Notes under the pieces: model-generated | What the model was told of the DNA's origin: nothing | The model's input: only the letters and a program-made list of their open reading frames with translations | Database searches by the model: none | Source of the DNA: JBEKYD01 sp049509915 | Lineage (GTDB): Bacteria; Acidobacteriota; Terriglobia; Bryobacterales; Bryobacteraceae | Assembly (NCBI GenBank): GCA_049509915.1 | Contig: JBEKZL010000017.1 | Coordinates: 9,039 to 73,038 of the forward strand | Reading direction: 5' to 3' | Length of the DNA stretch: 64,000 nt | Part shown: positions 25,986 through 35,408 of the stretch, piece by piece | Layout: the number at the start of each line of letters is the position of its first letter | How positions within the stretch are numbered: position 1 is the stretch's first letter | Program-made: the position numbers and the translations under genes

Positions 25986-28487
25986 ATGGCTGTCCTACTG
26001 CAGGATTTCCGGTATTCGCTGCGCACGCTGCGCAAGTCGCCCGTGTTTCTGGCCGTGGCCGTGCTTTCCCTCGCGCTGGGCATCGGCGCCAACGCAGCCA
26101 TCTTCACTCTCATCAACCAGCTCATTTTGCAGCCGCTTCCGGTGAAAAATCCGGAGCAGCTCACGATGCTGGCAGGACGCGGCAAACATTACGGCGGCAA
26201 TAACGGAATGGATAAGCTGTCTTATCCAATGTACCGGGAAATCCGCGACCACAACCAGGTTTTCAGTGGCATGTTCTGCACCTATCCGAACACTGTGAGC
26301 GCGTCGTTTGAGGGCCGCACGGAGCTCATCGGGGTCGATTTTGTTTCCGGTAATTACTTCCCGGTCTTGGGTATCGGCGCTGCCATCGGCCGGGTGTTCA
26401 CCGCTTCCGACGATTTGTATCAGGGCGCGCATCCGCTGGCCGTGCTCAGTTACGGCTATTGGCGGGCGCGTTTCGGCGCGGACCGCGAGATTGTCGGAAA
26501 GCAGATCGTGGTGAATGGCCGGGCGCTGACGATTATCGGCGTGAGCCAGGCCGGGTTCGACGGCGTGGAGCCGGGCCGCGCGCCGCAGATTCGCGTTCCC
26601 ATGACCATGAAAGATGACCTGCCGCGCGGGGATCACGGCCGCTTGAACGACGACCGCTTTCGCTGGGTGGAAGTCTTCGGCCGCCTGAAGCCGGGCGTCT
26701 CCATTGAGAAAGCGCAAGCGGGACTGCAGCCGCTGTTCCATCGGATTTTGAATCGCGAAGTGACGGAGAAGCCGTTCGGCAAGGCTGCGCCGCTGGTCAA
26801 ACAGGAGTTTCTGAAAATGTGGATGGAGGTGATGCCCGGCTCGAAAGGCCGCTCCAACCTGCGCCGGACCTACGCGAAGCCGCTGTTCGCGCTGATGGGC
26901 GTCGTCGGACTGGTGCTGCTGATCGCGTGTTCCAATCTGGCTAACCTGCTGATCGCGCGCGCCTCGGCGCGGCAGAAGGAAATCGCCGTGCGATTGGCGC
27001 TCGGCGCCGGGCGCGCCAGGCTCGTTCGCCAGCTGCTGGTAGAAAGCCTGGTCCTCGCCGCCCTTGGCGGGTCTCTGGGAGTAGGTTTGGGAGTCCTGCT
27101 GGACCAGGCATTGATCGATTTTCTACCCTCCGGCCACACACCGCTTTCGCTCACTGCCACGCCGGATTGGGCGGTGCTCTGGTTCACTTTCGCTATTTCG
27201 CTCCTCGCCGGCGCGCTTTTCGGATTGGTTCCGGCGTGGCAATCCACGAGGCCGAAACTGGCGAGCACCCTAAAGGACCAGGCGGGCGCGGTGATCCATG
27301 GTGGTTCGGCGGGCTTACGCAAGGCTTTAGTAGTGGCGCAGGTTTCGCTGTCGCTGCTACTCGTGATCGGCGCCGGTCTGTTCCTTCAGAGTTTGCGCAA
27401 CCTGAAGACGCTGAATCCCGGCTTCGAGGTCAACCACCTCGTCGCCGTCGCCGTGGACCCCACCTTGAGCCGCTACGACCCGAAGTGGACCGTGGATTAC
27501 TATCGCCGGCTGAGCGACCGGTTGAGCGCGCTCCCCGGCGTGGAGTCTCACACCTTCGCCGAGGTCCCCGTGCTGGAAGACAACGAGTGGGACAACTGGA
27601 TCACCATTGAAGGCTATTCGGTAAAACCCGACGAGCGCCCCGATCCGCACATGCAGTATTGCAGCCCCGGCTTCTTCAAGACGCTCAAAATCCCGGTTCT
27701 GCTGGGCCGCGACTTCAACGAACGCGACGTCGCCGGCGCACCCAAAGTGGGAATCGTGAACCAGAAGTTCGTCAAGCGATATTTTGGAACGGCCAATCCC
27801 CTGGGCCGCCACATCGGCTTCGGCATCGACCCGGGGACCAAGACGGATATCGAGATCGTCGGCGTGGTGGGAGACACGAAATACGAGAACATGCGCGAAG
27901 AGATTCCCTACGAACTGTACGTTCCCGACACGCAGAAGGGATTTGCGGACGGGGAGACGGTTTATGTGCGCGCGCAGGGCGACCCCACGCGCCTGTTCCA
28001 CGCGCTGCACGAGGCGGTGGTGGGAGTCGATGCCAGCGTGCCGATGCATGACATGCGCACGCTCGACGACCAGCTGGAGATCTCGCTGCTCACCGAGCGG
28101 CTGCTGGCCGCGCTTTCGAGCGTGTTCGGATGCCTGGCCACACTGCTGGCCGCGCTGGGCCTCTATGGCGTGATGGCGTTCATGGTGGCGCGGCGTACGC
28201 GCGAGATCGGCATCCGCATGGCGCTGGGCGCGGGGCGAAGCTCGGTGATGTGGATGGTGCTGCGCGAGACGCTGACGCTGGCGGCCATCGGCGTGGCCAT
28301 AGGTCTAGCCGGTGCCTATGCAGTTACGCGGCTGATTCAAGCGCAGTTATTCGGAGTGGAGCCGACCGACCTGCTCACGCTGGCCGCAGCATCGCTTGGT
28401 ATCGCGGCGGTGACGGCGCTGGCGGGCTATATCCCGGCGCGGCGGGCCACCGCGATCGACCCCATGAACGCCTTGCGCTGGGAGTAG
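25986..28487 (+). CDS. ADOP-type duplicated MacB/FtsX permease
   Basis: The 833-residue protein begins DFRYSLRTLRKSPVFLAVAV, the typical start of the acidobacterial duplicated orphan permease family. It contains two MacB-like periplasmic domains (about 40-260 and 440-660) and two FtsX permease blocks (about 285-400: LFALMGVVGLVLLIACSNLA then RQKEIAVRLALGAGRARLVR; about 700-830: RTREIGIRMALGAGRSSV, and YIPARRATAIDPMNALRWE at the end). These permeases lack an adjacent ATPase, as here, and their cargo is unknown. The start ATG at 25986 has no clear ribosome binding site. Confidence 0.93.
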   Translation: MAVLLQDFRYSLRTLRKSPVFLAVAVLSLALGIGANAAIFTLINQLILQPLPVKNPEQLTMLAGRGKHYGGNNGMDKLSYPMYREIRDHNQVFSGMFCTYPNTVSASFEGRTELIGVDFVSGNYFPVLGIGAAIGRVFTASDDLYQGAHPLAVLSYGYWRARFGADREIVGKQIVVNGRALTIIGVSQAGFDGVEPGRAPQIRVPMTMKDDLPRGDHGRLNDDRFRWVEVFGRLKPGVSIEKAQAGLQPLFHRILNREVTEKPFGKAAPLVKQEFLKMWMEVMPGSKGRSNLRRTYAKPLFALMGVVGLVLLIACSNLANLLIARASARQKEIAVRLALGAGRARLVRQLLVESLVLAALGGSLGVGLGVLLDQALIDFLPSGHTPLSLTATPDWAVLWFTFAISLLAGALFGLVPAWQSTRPKLASTLKDQAGAVIHGGSAGLRKALVVAQVSLSLLLVIGAGLFLQSLRNLKTLNPGFEVNHLVAVAVDPTLSRYDPKWTVDYYRRLSDRLSALPGVESHTFAEVPVLEDNEWDNWITIEGYSVKPDERPDPHMQYCSPGFFKTLKIPVLLGRDFNERDVAGAPKVGIVNQKFVKRYFGTANPLGRHIGFGIDPGTKTDIEIVGVVGDTKYENMREEIPYELYVPDTQKGFADGETVYVRAQGDPTRLFHALHEAVVGVDASVPMHDMRTLDDQLEISLLTERLLAALSSVFGCLATLLAALGLYGVMAFMVARRTREIGIRMALGAGRSSVMWMVLRETLTLAAIGVAIGLAGAYAVTRLIQAQLFGVEPTDLLTLAAASLGIAAVTALAGYIPARRATAIDPMNALRWE

Positions 28488-28569
28488 CGCCGTCCCCCGG
28501 GGCGCATATGGCCAACAGCTTACGCTGTCTGTCGTACTTGAGATGGTATGACATTGTCCCTCTCGATGA

Positions 28570-28770
28570 GCCACTCGCCCGCGCCTGCGGACGAATCTCG
28601 GAACTCCTGAAGGTGTGGAATTTGCGGCAGGCCGGGTTCTGTAGTTTGTGGGGCAGGCCCTCGGGCTGCGGCGGCCTTCCAGTCCGCCCCGCCGCAGCGC
28701 ACCATCCAGACCTTGTCCTGAAAGGGGTGCCTCCGCAACACCGGCATTGCCGAGCGGAAGCGCGGCAATG
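28570..28770. repeat. Single-arm copy of the GTGGGGCAGGC repeat family
   Basis: GTGGGGCAGGCCCTCGGGCT at 28648 starts a ~100-bp stretch about 85% identical to 20546-20645. Just before it, GGAACTCCTGA (about 28598-28608) and GTAGTTTGTGGGG match the corresponding modules of the 52.5-52.9 kb element. There is no inverted second arm. It occupies the 311-bp space between the ADOP permease and the hybrid kinase. Confidence 0.75.
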
Positions 28771-28798
28771 GTATCCTACGACCGCAGGGGACGAACTG

Positions 28799-31700
28799 AT
28801 GGCTGGCGATGTCATTGAGCCCGAAGGTGATTCGGCAGGAGAGTCCGCAGGTGATAAACCGCACGGCAGCTTCCCTATTGTTGGAATTGGCGGCTCCGCG
28901 GGGGCTCTGGAGGCCACACGCGACCTGCTCAGGAACATCCCCGCGGACACGGGAATGGGGTTCGTCTATATCCAGCACCTCGATCCAACACGCAAGAGCA
29001 TTCTCGTCGAGATCTTTTCCAGAGAGACCAGTATGCCGGTTGTGGAGGCAACCGAAGGCCTCAAGGTGAGTCCCGATCACGTCTATATCCTGCCTCCCAA
29101 CCGGACAATGATCATCTCCGGCGGGGTGTTGCGGCTAGCCGAGCGGCTGCTACCCGCGGGCCTGCATTTTCCAATTGACGAGTTCCTTCGTTCCCTGGCT
29201 GACGATCAGGGCACTTGTGGCATCGCGGTCGTACTTTCCGGAGCGTCCTCCGATGGCGCACTTGGCTTGCAGGCTGTGAAGCAAAGCGGCGGGATCACCT
29301 TCGCACAGGACGACTCCGCCAAGCACGCCACCATGCCGCATCACGCCATCAACACCGGTGCGGTCGATTTTGTGCTCCCACCGCGCGGCATAGGGAAGGA
29401 ACTGGCGCGGATCGCCCGGCATCCGTACGTCCAGAATGACCCCGAGGAGTTGATGGAAGTGTTTCCGCCGGGGACGGAGCGGTTCCATCAGGATATCCTG
29501 GCGGCGCTGCACGCCGCGAAGGGTACGGACTTCTCCTCCTATCGGCCCACAACCCTGAAACGGCGAATCGCGCGGCGCATGGCCTTGCGCCATACCGAGC
29601 GGATCGAAGACTATGCCAGCCTCGTAAACGAAGACAAGGAAGAGTTGGATGCGCTCTTCAACGAAGTGCTGATCAAGGTGACCAGTTTCTTTCGAGATCC
29701 TGAAACCTTCGCGGCACTCGTAGAGCAACTGCTGTCTCCGCTGGTGAAGGAACGGCCACGTGACCAGCAGATCCGGGTCTGGGTCCCGGCATGCTCCACC
29801 GGGGAGGAGGCGTATTCGCTGGCGATGGCTCTGGTGGAAGCGTTTGGCGCCCCCGGGGGGGGGGGGGAATACCCGATACAGATCTTCGGCACGGACGTGA
29901 GCGAGCGGGCGATCACCCGCGCACGCGCCGGGGTGTTCGTCGAGAACATCTCAATGGACGTAAGTGCCGAGCGGCTGGAACGTTTTTTTCGGAAGACTGA
30001 CGACCATTACCGGATTATCAAGCCCATCCGCGACCTGTGCGTCTTTGCGAGACATGACATAACCAGGGATCCTCCGTTTTCCAACCTCGACCTGGTCACT
30101 TGCCGGAACCTGCTCATTTACATGTCCCCCGAGCTGCAGGGACGAGTGCTCGACAGGCTGCACTACGCGCTAAAACCCGGCGGTTACCTCGTGCTCGGCT
30201 CCTCTGAGTCACTGTTCAAATACCAGGAAATGTTTTCGGTCATCGACGCCAAGCATCGGTTCTTTTCCAAGATCGGCGGCTCGGGGAACCATATGGCTCC
30301 GGGTAAAGCCAGACTTCCGGCCGGTCGAGAGCGGCCCGAGTACAAGAGTGGCTCTGCTTCCGACTCTGAGATGATTGCCGAGGCCGACCGGGTGCTGTTT
30401 GCTCGCGATGGCCATTCCGGCGTGCTGATTCAAGGGTCCGGCCGAATCCTTCAGTTTCGAGGAGACACCAGCCGCTATCTTGCGCCGGTGAGTGGCCCGG
30501 CGAGTTTCGATCTGTTGAAAATGGCGCGGCCCGAACTGCGGTTGCCGATGCAAGCGGCGCTGCAGAAAGCCAGGGAAACGGGACAACCAGTGGGCACCGG
30601 TGAGATTCAGGTCCGCTCCGAAGGCGGCTATGACCAAACGAGCATCGATGTCATTCCCATCAACCTACCCGGCGCAGGCCACCATTATCTGGTTCTGTTT
30701 GAGGCTGTGCAATCCGATCGCGGGGACATAACGGCGGAGCGGCACGGGGACCGGCGCGAGGTTGTCCGCCTGCAGCAGCAACTGGCTGCCACCACCGAGT
30801 ACCTGAACTCGATGATCGAAGAGCTCAAGGGCGCGCACGAAGAAGTGCTCTCCAACAACGAAGAACTTCAGAGTGTCAATGAGGAGATCGAGACTGGAAA
30901 GGAAGAACTGCAATCGTCCAACGAAGAGTTGATTACGGTGAACGAGCAACTGCAGGCCAGTGATGCCGGGTTGACTCAAGCCAATACGGACCTGCGCAAT
31001 CTGCTGTCCAACATTGAGATGCCAATTGTCGTGCTGGGCCCTCACGCGGAAATTCGGATGTTCACACCCTCGGCGCGGAGGCTGTTCAATTTTCTCGCCT
31101 CCGACATCGGCCGGCCGCTCGCCCACGTACGCTCGAACCTGGAATTCGAGAAGCTTCACCAGTTCGTCGATGAAACCGTCGCCAGCGGCGCCATGCGCGA
31201 GACGGAGACGCGAGACCGCGACGGAAACTGGTATCTGCTGCGGATCACGCCGTCCCGAGATGAACGCGACCAGGTGGAGGGCGCCATCCTTACGTTGGTG
31301 GACATCGGCAACCGGAAGCGCGTCGAGGAAGAGCGCGAGAAGTTGCTTGCGACGATTCAAGGGGAGCGCGCCCAATTGGAAATGGTGATCCAGTGCATGC
31401 CGTCGGCGGTGATCGTAGCCGAAGCTCCTTCGGGGAAGATCATCCTGGCTAATGGTCAGGTGCAGAGGGTCTTGGGCGGTTCCGCGCTCGCAGTGGGCGA
31501 CCCGGTGGACCGAATTCATGTGGAAGGATTTCACGCGGACGGCACCGCATATCGACCGGAGGAATGGCCGCTCAAACGCGCCCTGAAGACCGGTGAAATC
31601 GTCGCCGATGAGACCATCGCGATTCTGCGGGAAAACGCGCGGATATTGGTGCGGGCAAGCGCCGCCCCCATTCGAGACCATGCCGGGAATATCGTGTTTG

Positions 31701-32896
31701 CCGTCGTGACCTACGAAGAAATTTCCGATGTGCAAGCGCTTCGTGAGAGATTGGCGCAAACCGAAAAACTGGCCCAATCGCAAAGGCTCGAAACCATAGG
31801 CCGGCTGGCAGGTGGGGTGGCGCACGATTTCAACAACCTGCTTACCGTCATTATTGGCTATACGCAGTTCGTACTAGACGACAACGCACTCAGCTCGCAT
31901 TTGCGTGACCAGTTGGGTGTTGTTGTGGAAACAGCTAACCGCGCCGCGGCACTCACGAGTCAACTCCTGGCTTTTAGCCGCCGCCAGACTATCCAACGGC
32001 GCGTGCTCGACCTGAACCAGGTTATAGCAACCACAACGAACGTATTGCGGCGGTTAATCGGCGAGCACATCGAACTGCGGACGGGCCTCAACGCTGAGGC
32101 GTGCCCGGTCGATGCCGACGCCGGGCAAATTGAGCAGATCATCATGAATCTGGTCACAAACGCGCGGGATGCACTGCAGGGCGGCGGCACGATCACAATA
32201 GAAACCGGTCTGGTGGATCTGGCGCCCAGTGAGGAGCGCAGCGGGGGACGGTATGTCCTGCTGGCAATCACGGATACGGGAATTGGCATGGACGAAGAAA
32301 CCCGGATCCATATCTTCGAACCTTTTTATACGACCAAGGGGTTCGGGAAAGGCAGCGGCCTGGGTCTTGCCAGTGTTTACGGTATTATCAAACAGCACAA
32401 GGGCGACATTCGCGTGGAAAGCGAATCGGGCAGGGGAACGCGGTTTGAGATATTTCTGCCCTGCGCCGAAAAGGTGGCCGAGACGGAGGCGCCGGAACCC
32501 AGCGGCCGGGTGCACGGCTCGGAGACCGTTCTGGTCGTGGAAGATGAAGAGGGGGTTCGTTTTTTGGTTCGCCGGAGTCTTGAGACGCTGGGCTACAGGG
32601 TCCTGGTGGCCCGCAACGGCCGGGACGCCTTGCGCGTATATCAGGAGCATGGCGGCGTCATCAGTCTGGTGGTCACCGACGTAGTGATGCCGGAGATGCA
32701 CGGACAGGAGTTGGCGACCCGCCTGAAACGTATGCAGCCCGGACTCAAGGTGATCTATATGTCAGGCTATCCAGCGGACGCTATCGGCCAATTTGGCGTC
32801 GTGGATACCGATTCCCACTTTCTTGGAAAGCCGTTCACGTCGACCGCTCTGGCGCAAAAAGTTCGCGAGGCGCTCGATCTCCGATCCCGTGATTGA
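28799..32896 (+). CDS. CheB-CheR-PAS-histidine kinase-receiver hybrid
   Basis: The ATG at 28799 follows AGGGGAC and gives 1365 residues. Order of domains: CheB methylesterase (about 25-210; GIGGSAGAL, YIQHLD, LSGASSDGALG keep the Ser-His-Asp set), CheR methyltransferase (about 225-485; CSTGEEAYSLAM, FGTDVSERAITRARAG, FSNLDLVTCRNLLIY), a coiled-coil rich in Glu/Asn (about 655-735; SNNEELQSVNEEIETGKEEL), PAS (about 740-850), a second PAS (about 860-975), HisKA with GGVAHDFNNLL (about 990-1060), HATPase (about 1090-1225; NLVTNARDAL, DTGIGMD, GSGLGLASVYGI) and a C-terminal receiver (about 1240-1360; VVEDEEG, VTDVVMPEMHG). No membrane segment is present. It is probably an autonomous cytoplasmic sensor that combines methylation-type and phosphorelay signalling. 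A run of 13 G falls at about residues 352-356. Confidence 0.92.
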   Translation: MAGDVIEPEGDSAGESAGDKPHGSFPIVGIGGSAGALEATRDLLRNIPADTGMGFVYIQHLDPTRKSILVEIFSRETSMPVVEATEGLKVSPDHVYILPPNRTMIISGGVLRLAERLLPAGLHFPIDEFLRSLADDQGTCGIAVVLSGASSDGALGLQAVKQSGGITFAQDDSAKHATMPHHAINTGAVDFVLPPRGIGKELARIARHPYVQNDPEELMEVFPPGTERFHQDILAALHAAKGTDFSSYRPTTLKRRIARRMALRHTERIEDYASLVNEDKEELDALFNEVLIKVTSFFRDPETFAALVEQLLSPLVKERPRDQQIRVWVPACSTGEEAYSLAMALVEAFGAPGGGGEYPIQIFGTDVSERAITRARAGVFVENISMDVSAERLERFFRKTDDHYRIIKPIRDLCVFARHDITRDPPFSNLDLVTCRNLLIYMSPELQGRVLDRLHYALKPGGYLVLGSSESLFKYQEMFSVIDAKHRFFSKIGGSGNHMAPGKARLPAGRERPEYKSGSASDSEMIAEADRVLFARDGHSGVLIQGSGRILQFRGDTSRYLAPVSGPASFDLLKMARPELRLPMQAALQKARETGQPVGTGEIQVRSEGGYDQTSIDVIPINLPGAGHHYLVLFEAVQSDRGDITAERHGDRREVVRLQQQLAATTEYLNSMIEELKGAHEEVLSNNEELQSVNEEIETGKEELQSSNEELITVNEQLQASDAGLTQANTDLRNLLSNIEMPIVVLGPHAEIRMFTPSARRLFNFLASDIGRPLAHVRSNLEFEKLHQFVDETVASGAMRETETRDRDGNWYLLRITPSRDERDQVEGAILTLVDIGNRKRVEEEREKLLATIQGERAQLEMVIQCMPSAVIVAEAPSGKIILANGQVQRVLGGSALAVGDPVDRIHVEGFHADGTAYRPEEWPLKRALKTGEIVADETIAILRENARILVRASAAPIRDHAGNIVFAVVTYEEISDVQALRERLAQTEKLAQSQRLETIGRLAGGVAHDFNNLLTVIIGYTQFVLDDNALSSHLRDQLGVVVETANRAAALTSQLLAFSRRQTIQRRVLDLNQVIATTTNVLRRLIGEHIELRTGLNAEACPVDADAGQIEQIIMNLVTNARDALQGGGTITIETGLVDLAPSEERSGGRYVLLAITDTGIGMDEETRIHIFEPFYTTKGFGKGSGLGLASVYGIIKQHKGDIRVESESGRGTRFEIFLPCAEKVAETEAPEPSGRVHGSETVLVVEDEEGVRFLVRRSLETLGYRVLVARNGRDALRVYQEHGGVISLVVTDVVMPEMHGQELATRLKRMQPGLKVIYMSGYPADAIGQFGVVDTDSHFLGKPFTSTALAQKVREALDLRSRD
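29855..29867 (+). repeat. 13-G homopolymer inside the CheR domain
   Basis: Thirteen consecutive G, preceded by five C, encode part of a Gly run (GAPGGGGEYP) in a loop between a helix and the IQIFGTDVSE strand of CheR. Loss or gain of one G would shift the frame and cut the protein after the CheB and early CheR part. Confidence 0.9.
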
Positions 32897-33461
32897 CCGT
32901 GTAGGCCGACCCCGAACAGTGGGCCCGAAGCCGAATCATCGACTCCCCTTTGGAGGCTCTTGTCGACTGGTTCGCCGGGCGATTCAGTGTTGATGCTCCT
33001 CCCGCTGGCGCACCGCTTCATCGCCCTCGCTCGATTCGCCGAGGCGTCGTAATCCCGTCCCTCAACCCACTTGGCTGGAACGCATAAGTCGCCGAAGTGG
33101 CCGGAAAGGCCCGCTTTCGGGAGCATGGCGCGCCGATTAATCCTGGCAAACGCCCCCGGCACGGCCGCCAGTCCGATTAAGAACATCCATCCCATTATCA
33201 ATTACTTACCGACCATCCCCAGCCAAACCACCCCCTGATCCCCCAAGTCACATCCCCCGCCTAAAAGTCTGCCCAATCCCTCCAACTACTTACAGCCCAA
33301 CCCGGCCCTCTCGAAGCTGTTCGGAAAGGCGGCCTGACCCCTAACGCGCACTTCTCACCGCCGCGAGCCACCATGGCGCAGGCATTCGCGCCTGGCGGCG
33401 CTGGCCGCTCCACCGTTTCGATTCAGGACCGCGCGGCCTTAAGATAGGTATAGGCATTATT
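32897..33461. other. 565-bp non-coding region with a C-rich, G-poor strand
   Basis: No convincing gene is present. From about 33190 to 33310 the + strand is almost free of G and rich in C-runs, so the - strand carries GGGG, GGGGG, GGGGG and GGGGG tracts between 33217 and 33258, a quadruplex-like arrangement with loops of about 10, 4 and 9 nt. Near 33373 a copy of the GCGCAGGCATTCGCGCCTG palindrome occurs. A short - strand open frame (32770-33200) has no family likeness. Confidence 0.6.
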
Positions 33462-34979
33462 ATGGAATTTCTTACTAATAGTCTGCTCGAACTGATCACA
33501 CAGACCTCGACCAATCTGCCGCCCGACGTGCGCGCCGCCATGTCCATCGCGGCCCAGGGCGAAACGCCCCGGACGCAGTCGGCACAGGCGCTCGACATCA
33601 TTCTCTCCAACGTGGATATGGCCAACGACGACGAAGGTCCCATTTGCCAGGACACCGGCATGCCGACGTTCGTGGTCCATACGCCGGTGGGCGTCAACCA
33701 GATCGCCATCGCGAAAGCCATTCGCGCAGCCGTTGCCGAAGCCACGCGCCGCGGCAAATTGCGCCCCAATTCGGTGGATTCGCTGACCGGGAAAAACAGC
33801 GGCGACAACCTGGGCACGGAAACGCCGGTCATTCACTTCGAGCAGTGGGAGGAAGACGAGATCGAGGTGAAGCTGATCCTGAAAGGCGGCGGCTGCGAGA
33901 ACAAGAACATTCAATATTCGGTGCCCTGCAACCTGGATCATATGGGCCGCGCCGACCGCAATCTGGAGGGCGTACGCAAGTGCATTCTGCACGCGGTCTG
34001 GCAGGCGCAGGGGCAAGGTTGCGCACCCGGCGCGCTGGGGGTGTGTATCGGCAGCGATCGCGCCCACGGCTACGACTTGGCCAAAGGACAATTGTTTCGA
34101 ACTCTGGACGATACCAATCCCAATCCGGCTCTGGCCAAGCTGGAAGCCGACATCATGGAGGAAGCCAACCGCCTGGGAGTGGGCGCGATGGGCTTCGGCG
34201 GCAAAGCTTCGCTGATCGGCTGCAAGATTACCGCCGCCAACCGCCTGCCCGCCAGTTTCTTCGTCTCGGTGGCATACGATTGCTGGGCCTTTCGCCGCCT
34301 CGGCGTGCGGCTGGACGTGGCCAGCGGCGCCATCACCCGATGGTTGTACCGCGACCCGGCGCGCCAGGTGGAACGCATGGCGCGGGGCGAGGGCTTCCCG
34401 CTGAGTGGCCGCGAGGTGGTGCTGACGCCGCCTCTCACCGAAGCCCAGGTGCGCGCACTGAAGGTGGGCGACGTGGTGCTGATTACGGGCGAGATGTTCA
34501 CCGGCCGCGATAACGTGCATGCCTACCTGATGAAGAACCCGCCGCCAGTGGACCTGAACGGCACCGTGCTCTACCATTGCGGGCCGGTGATGCTCCAGGA
34601 AGGCGGCGAATGGAAAGTGAAAGCCGCCGGACCCACCACCAGCATCCGCGAAGAACCCTACCAGGCCGACGTAATCGAACGTTTCGGCGTCCGCGCCGTG
34701 ATCGGCAAGGGCGGCATGGGGCCAAAGACTCTGGCGGCGCTCAAAGAATACGGCGCGGTCTATCTGAACGGCATCGGCGGCGCGGCGCAATACTACGCCC
34801 GCACGGTGGAGAAAGTTCTGGGCGTGTACCTCACCGAGTTCGGCATTCCGGAATCGATGTGGCACCTGCGGGTCAAGGACTTCGCCGCCATCGTGACCAT
34901 GGACGCCCACGGCCACAGCCTTCATGCCGACGTGGAAGCCGCCACGGGCGCGGCTCTGGAAGAGCTGCAAAAGGCGTAG
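33462..34979 (+). CDS. Class I fumarate hydratase
   Basis: The 505-residue protein is an iron-sulfur fumarase of the FumA/FumB type, with the N-terminal (fumerase) and C-terminal swivel domains in one chain. It hydrates fumarate to malate in the citric acid cycle. The cluster Cys regions are CQDTGMPTFVV near residue 63, CAPGALGVCIGSDRAHGY near 188 and LIGCKITAAN near 253. GGGCENKN, ITGEMFTGRDNVHAYLM, LYHCGPVM, AAGPTTSIR, IGKGGM and YLNGIGGAAQYYA complete the active site. It is monocistronic; the hairpin at 34991-35019 follows immediately. Class I enzymes are oxygen-sensitive, and no class II gene is present in the window for comparison. Confidence 0.95.
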   Translation: MEFLTNSLLELITQTSTNLPPDVRAAMSIAAQGETPRTQSAQALDIILSNVDMANDDEGPICQDTGMPTFVVHTPVGVNQIAIAKAIRAAVAEATRRGKLRPNSVDSLTGKNSGDNLGTETPVIHFEQWEEDEIEVKLILKGGGCENKNIQYSVPCNLDHMGRADRNLEGVRKCILHAVWQAQGQGCAPGALGVCIGSDRAHGYDLAKGQLFRTLDDTNPNPALAKLEADIMEEANRLGVGAMGFGGKASLIGCKITAANRLPASFFVSVAYDCWAFRRLGVRLDVASGAITRWLYRDPARQVERMARGEGFPLSGREVVLTPPLTEAQVRALKVGDVVLITGEMFTGRDNVHAYLMKNPPPVDLNGTVLYHCGPVMLQEGGEWKVKAAGPTTSIREEPYQADVIERFGVRAVIGKGGMGPKTLAALKEYGAVYLNGIGGAAQYYARTVEKVLGVYLTEFGIPESMWHLRVKDFAAIVTMDAHGHSLHADVEAATGAALEELQKA

Positions 34980-34990
34980 AGCTGCATCGT

Positions 34991-35019
34991 GGGCAGACTG
35001 GTTCTTGGGCGGTCTGCCC
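34991..35019 (+). terminator. Hairpin after fumarase
   Basis: GGGCAGAC (34991-34998) pairs with GTCTGCCC (35012-35019) around a 13-nt loop, 12 nt after the fumarase stop. No T-run follows. The gene on the opposite strand ends at 35025, so it could serve both. Confidence 0.5.
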
Positions 35020-35024
35020 TGCGA

Positions 35025-35408
35025 TTATCCCGCTTGGGTTAAACCCTTGTTACCCTTCCGCCCGGCCTGCAATTCGGCCTGACGCTTCTTCGGCAGCCTG
35101 GCCAGCACCAAACCGTAAGACTCGCGGAGCAACTCCCGAATCTCCGCCCTGGGCAGCGCGTCTTCGCTTTCGAGCGCCACCCAGTGCGCCCGCGCCAGAT
35201 AAGGGGCTGGGATTATGCCCGGACGATCTGTCAATTCGGCGAATCGCTCGGGCGTACATTTGAACGATAGGCAGACCGGCGCCGGCTCCATGGGCGCGGC
35301 CGCGAACATTTTGCCGCCGATCTTGAACACCAGGTCCGCGCCCCACTGCACCTGCTCGGTCGAGTGCGGCAAACCCATGCACACCCGCCGGATCCACTCT
35401 ACGTCCAT
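35025..35408 (-). CDS. MmcQ/YjbR family protein
   Basis: The ATG at 35408 follows a strong GGAGGT. The 127-residue product matches the small YjbR/MmcQ double-wing fold: MDVEWIRRVCMGLPHSTEQV, WGADLVFKIGGKMFA, VCLSFKCTPERFAELTDRPG, PYLARAHWVALE and LLRESYGLVLARLPKK. These proteins are often described as DNA-binding by fold similarity, but no regulon is known. The start overlaps the end of the upstream gene (35399-35929) by 10 nt, so the two are translationally coupled. Confidence 0.88.
   Translation of the reverse strand: MDVEWIRRVCMGLPHSTEQVQWGADLVFKIGGKMFAAAPMEPAPVCLSFKCTPERFAELTDRPGIIPAPYLARAHWVALESEDALPRAEIRELLRESYGLVLARLPKKRQAELQAGRKGNKGLTQAG

Noticed and set aside
28130..28798. N-terminal extension of the hybrid kinase into the ADOP permease gene
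   Set aside because: The extension overlaps the permease C-terminus and a repeat; the ATG at 28799 has a ribosome binding site and opens directly into CheB.
32767..33201. 144-codon - strand open frame after the hybrid kinase
   Set aside because: It overlaps the kinase end, has no ribosome site and no recognisable domain.
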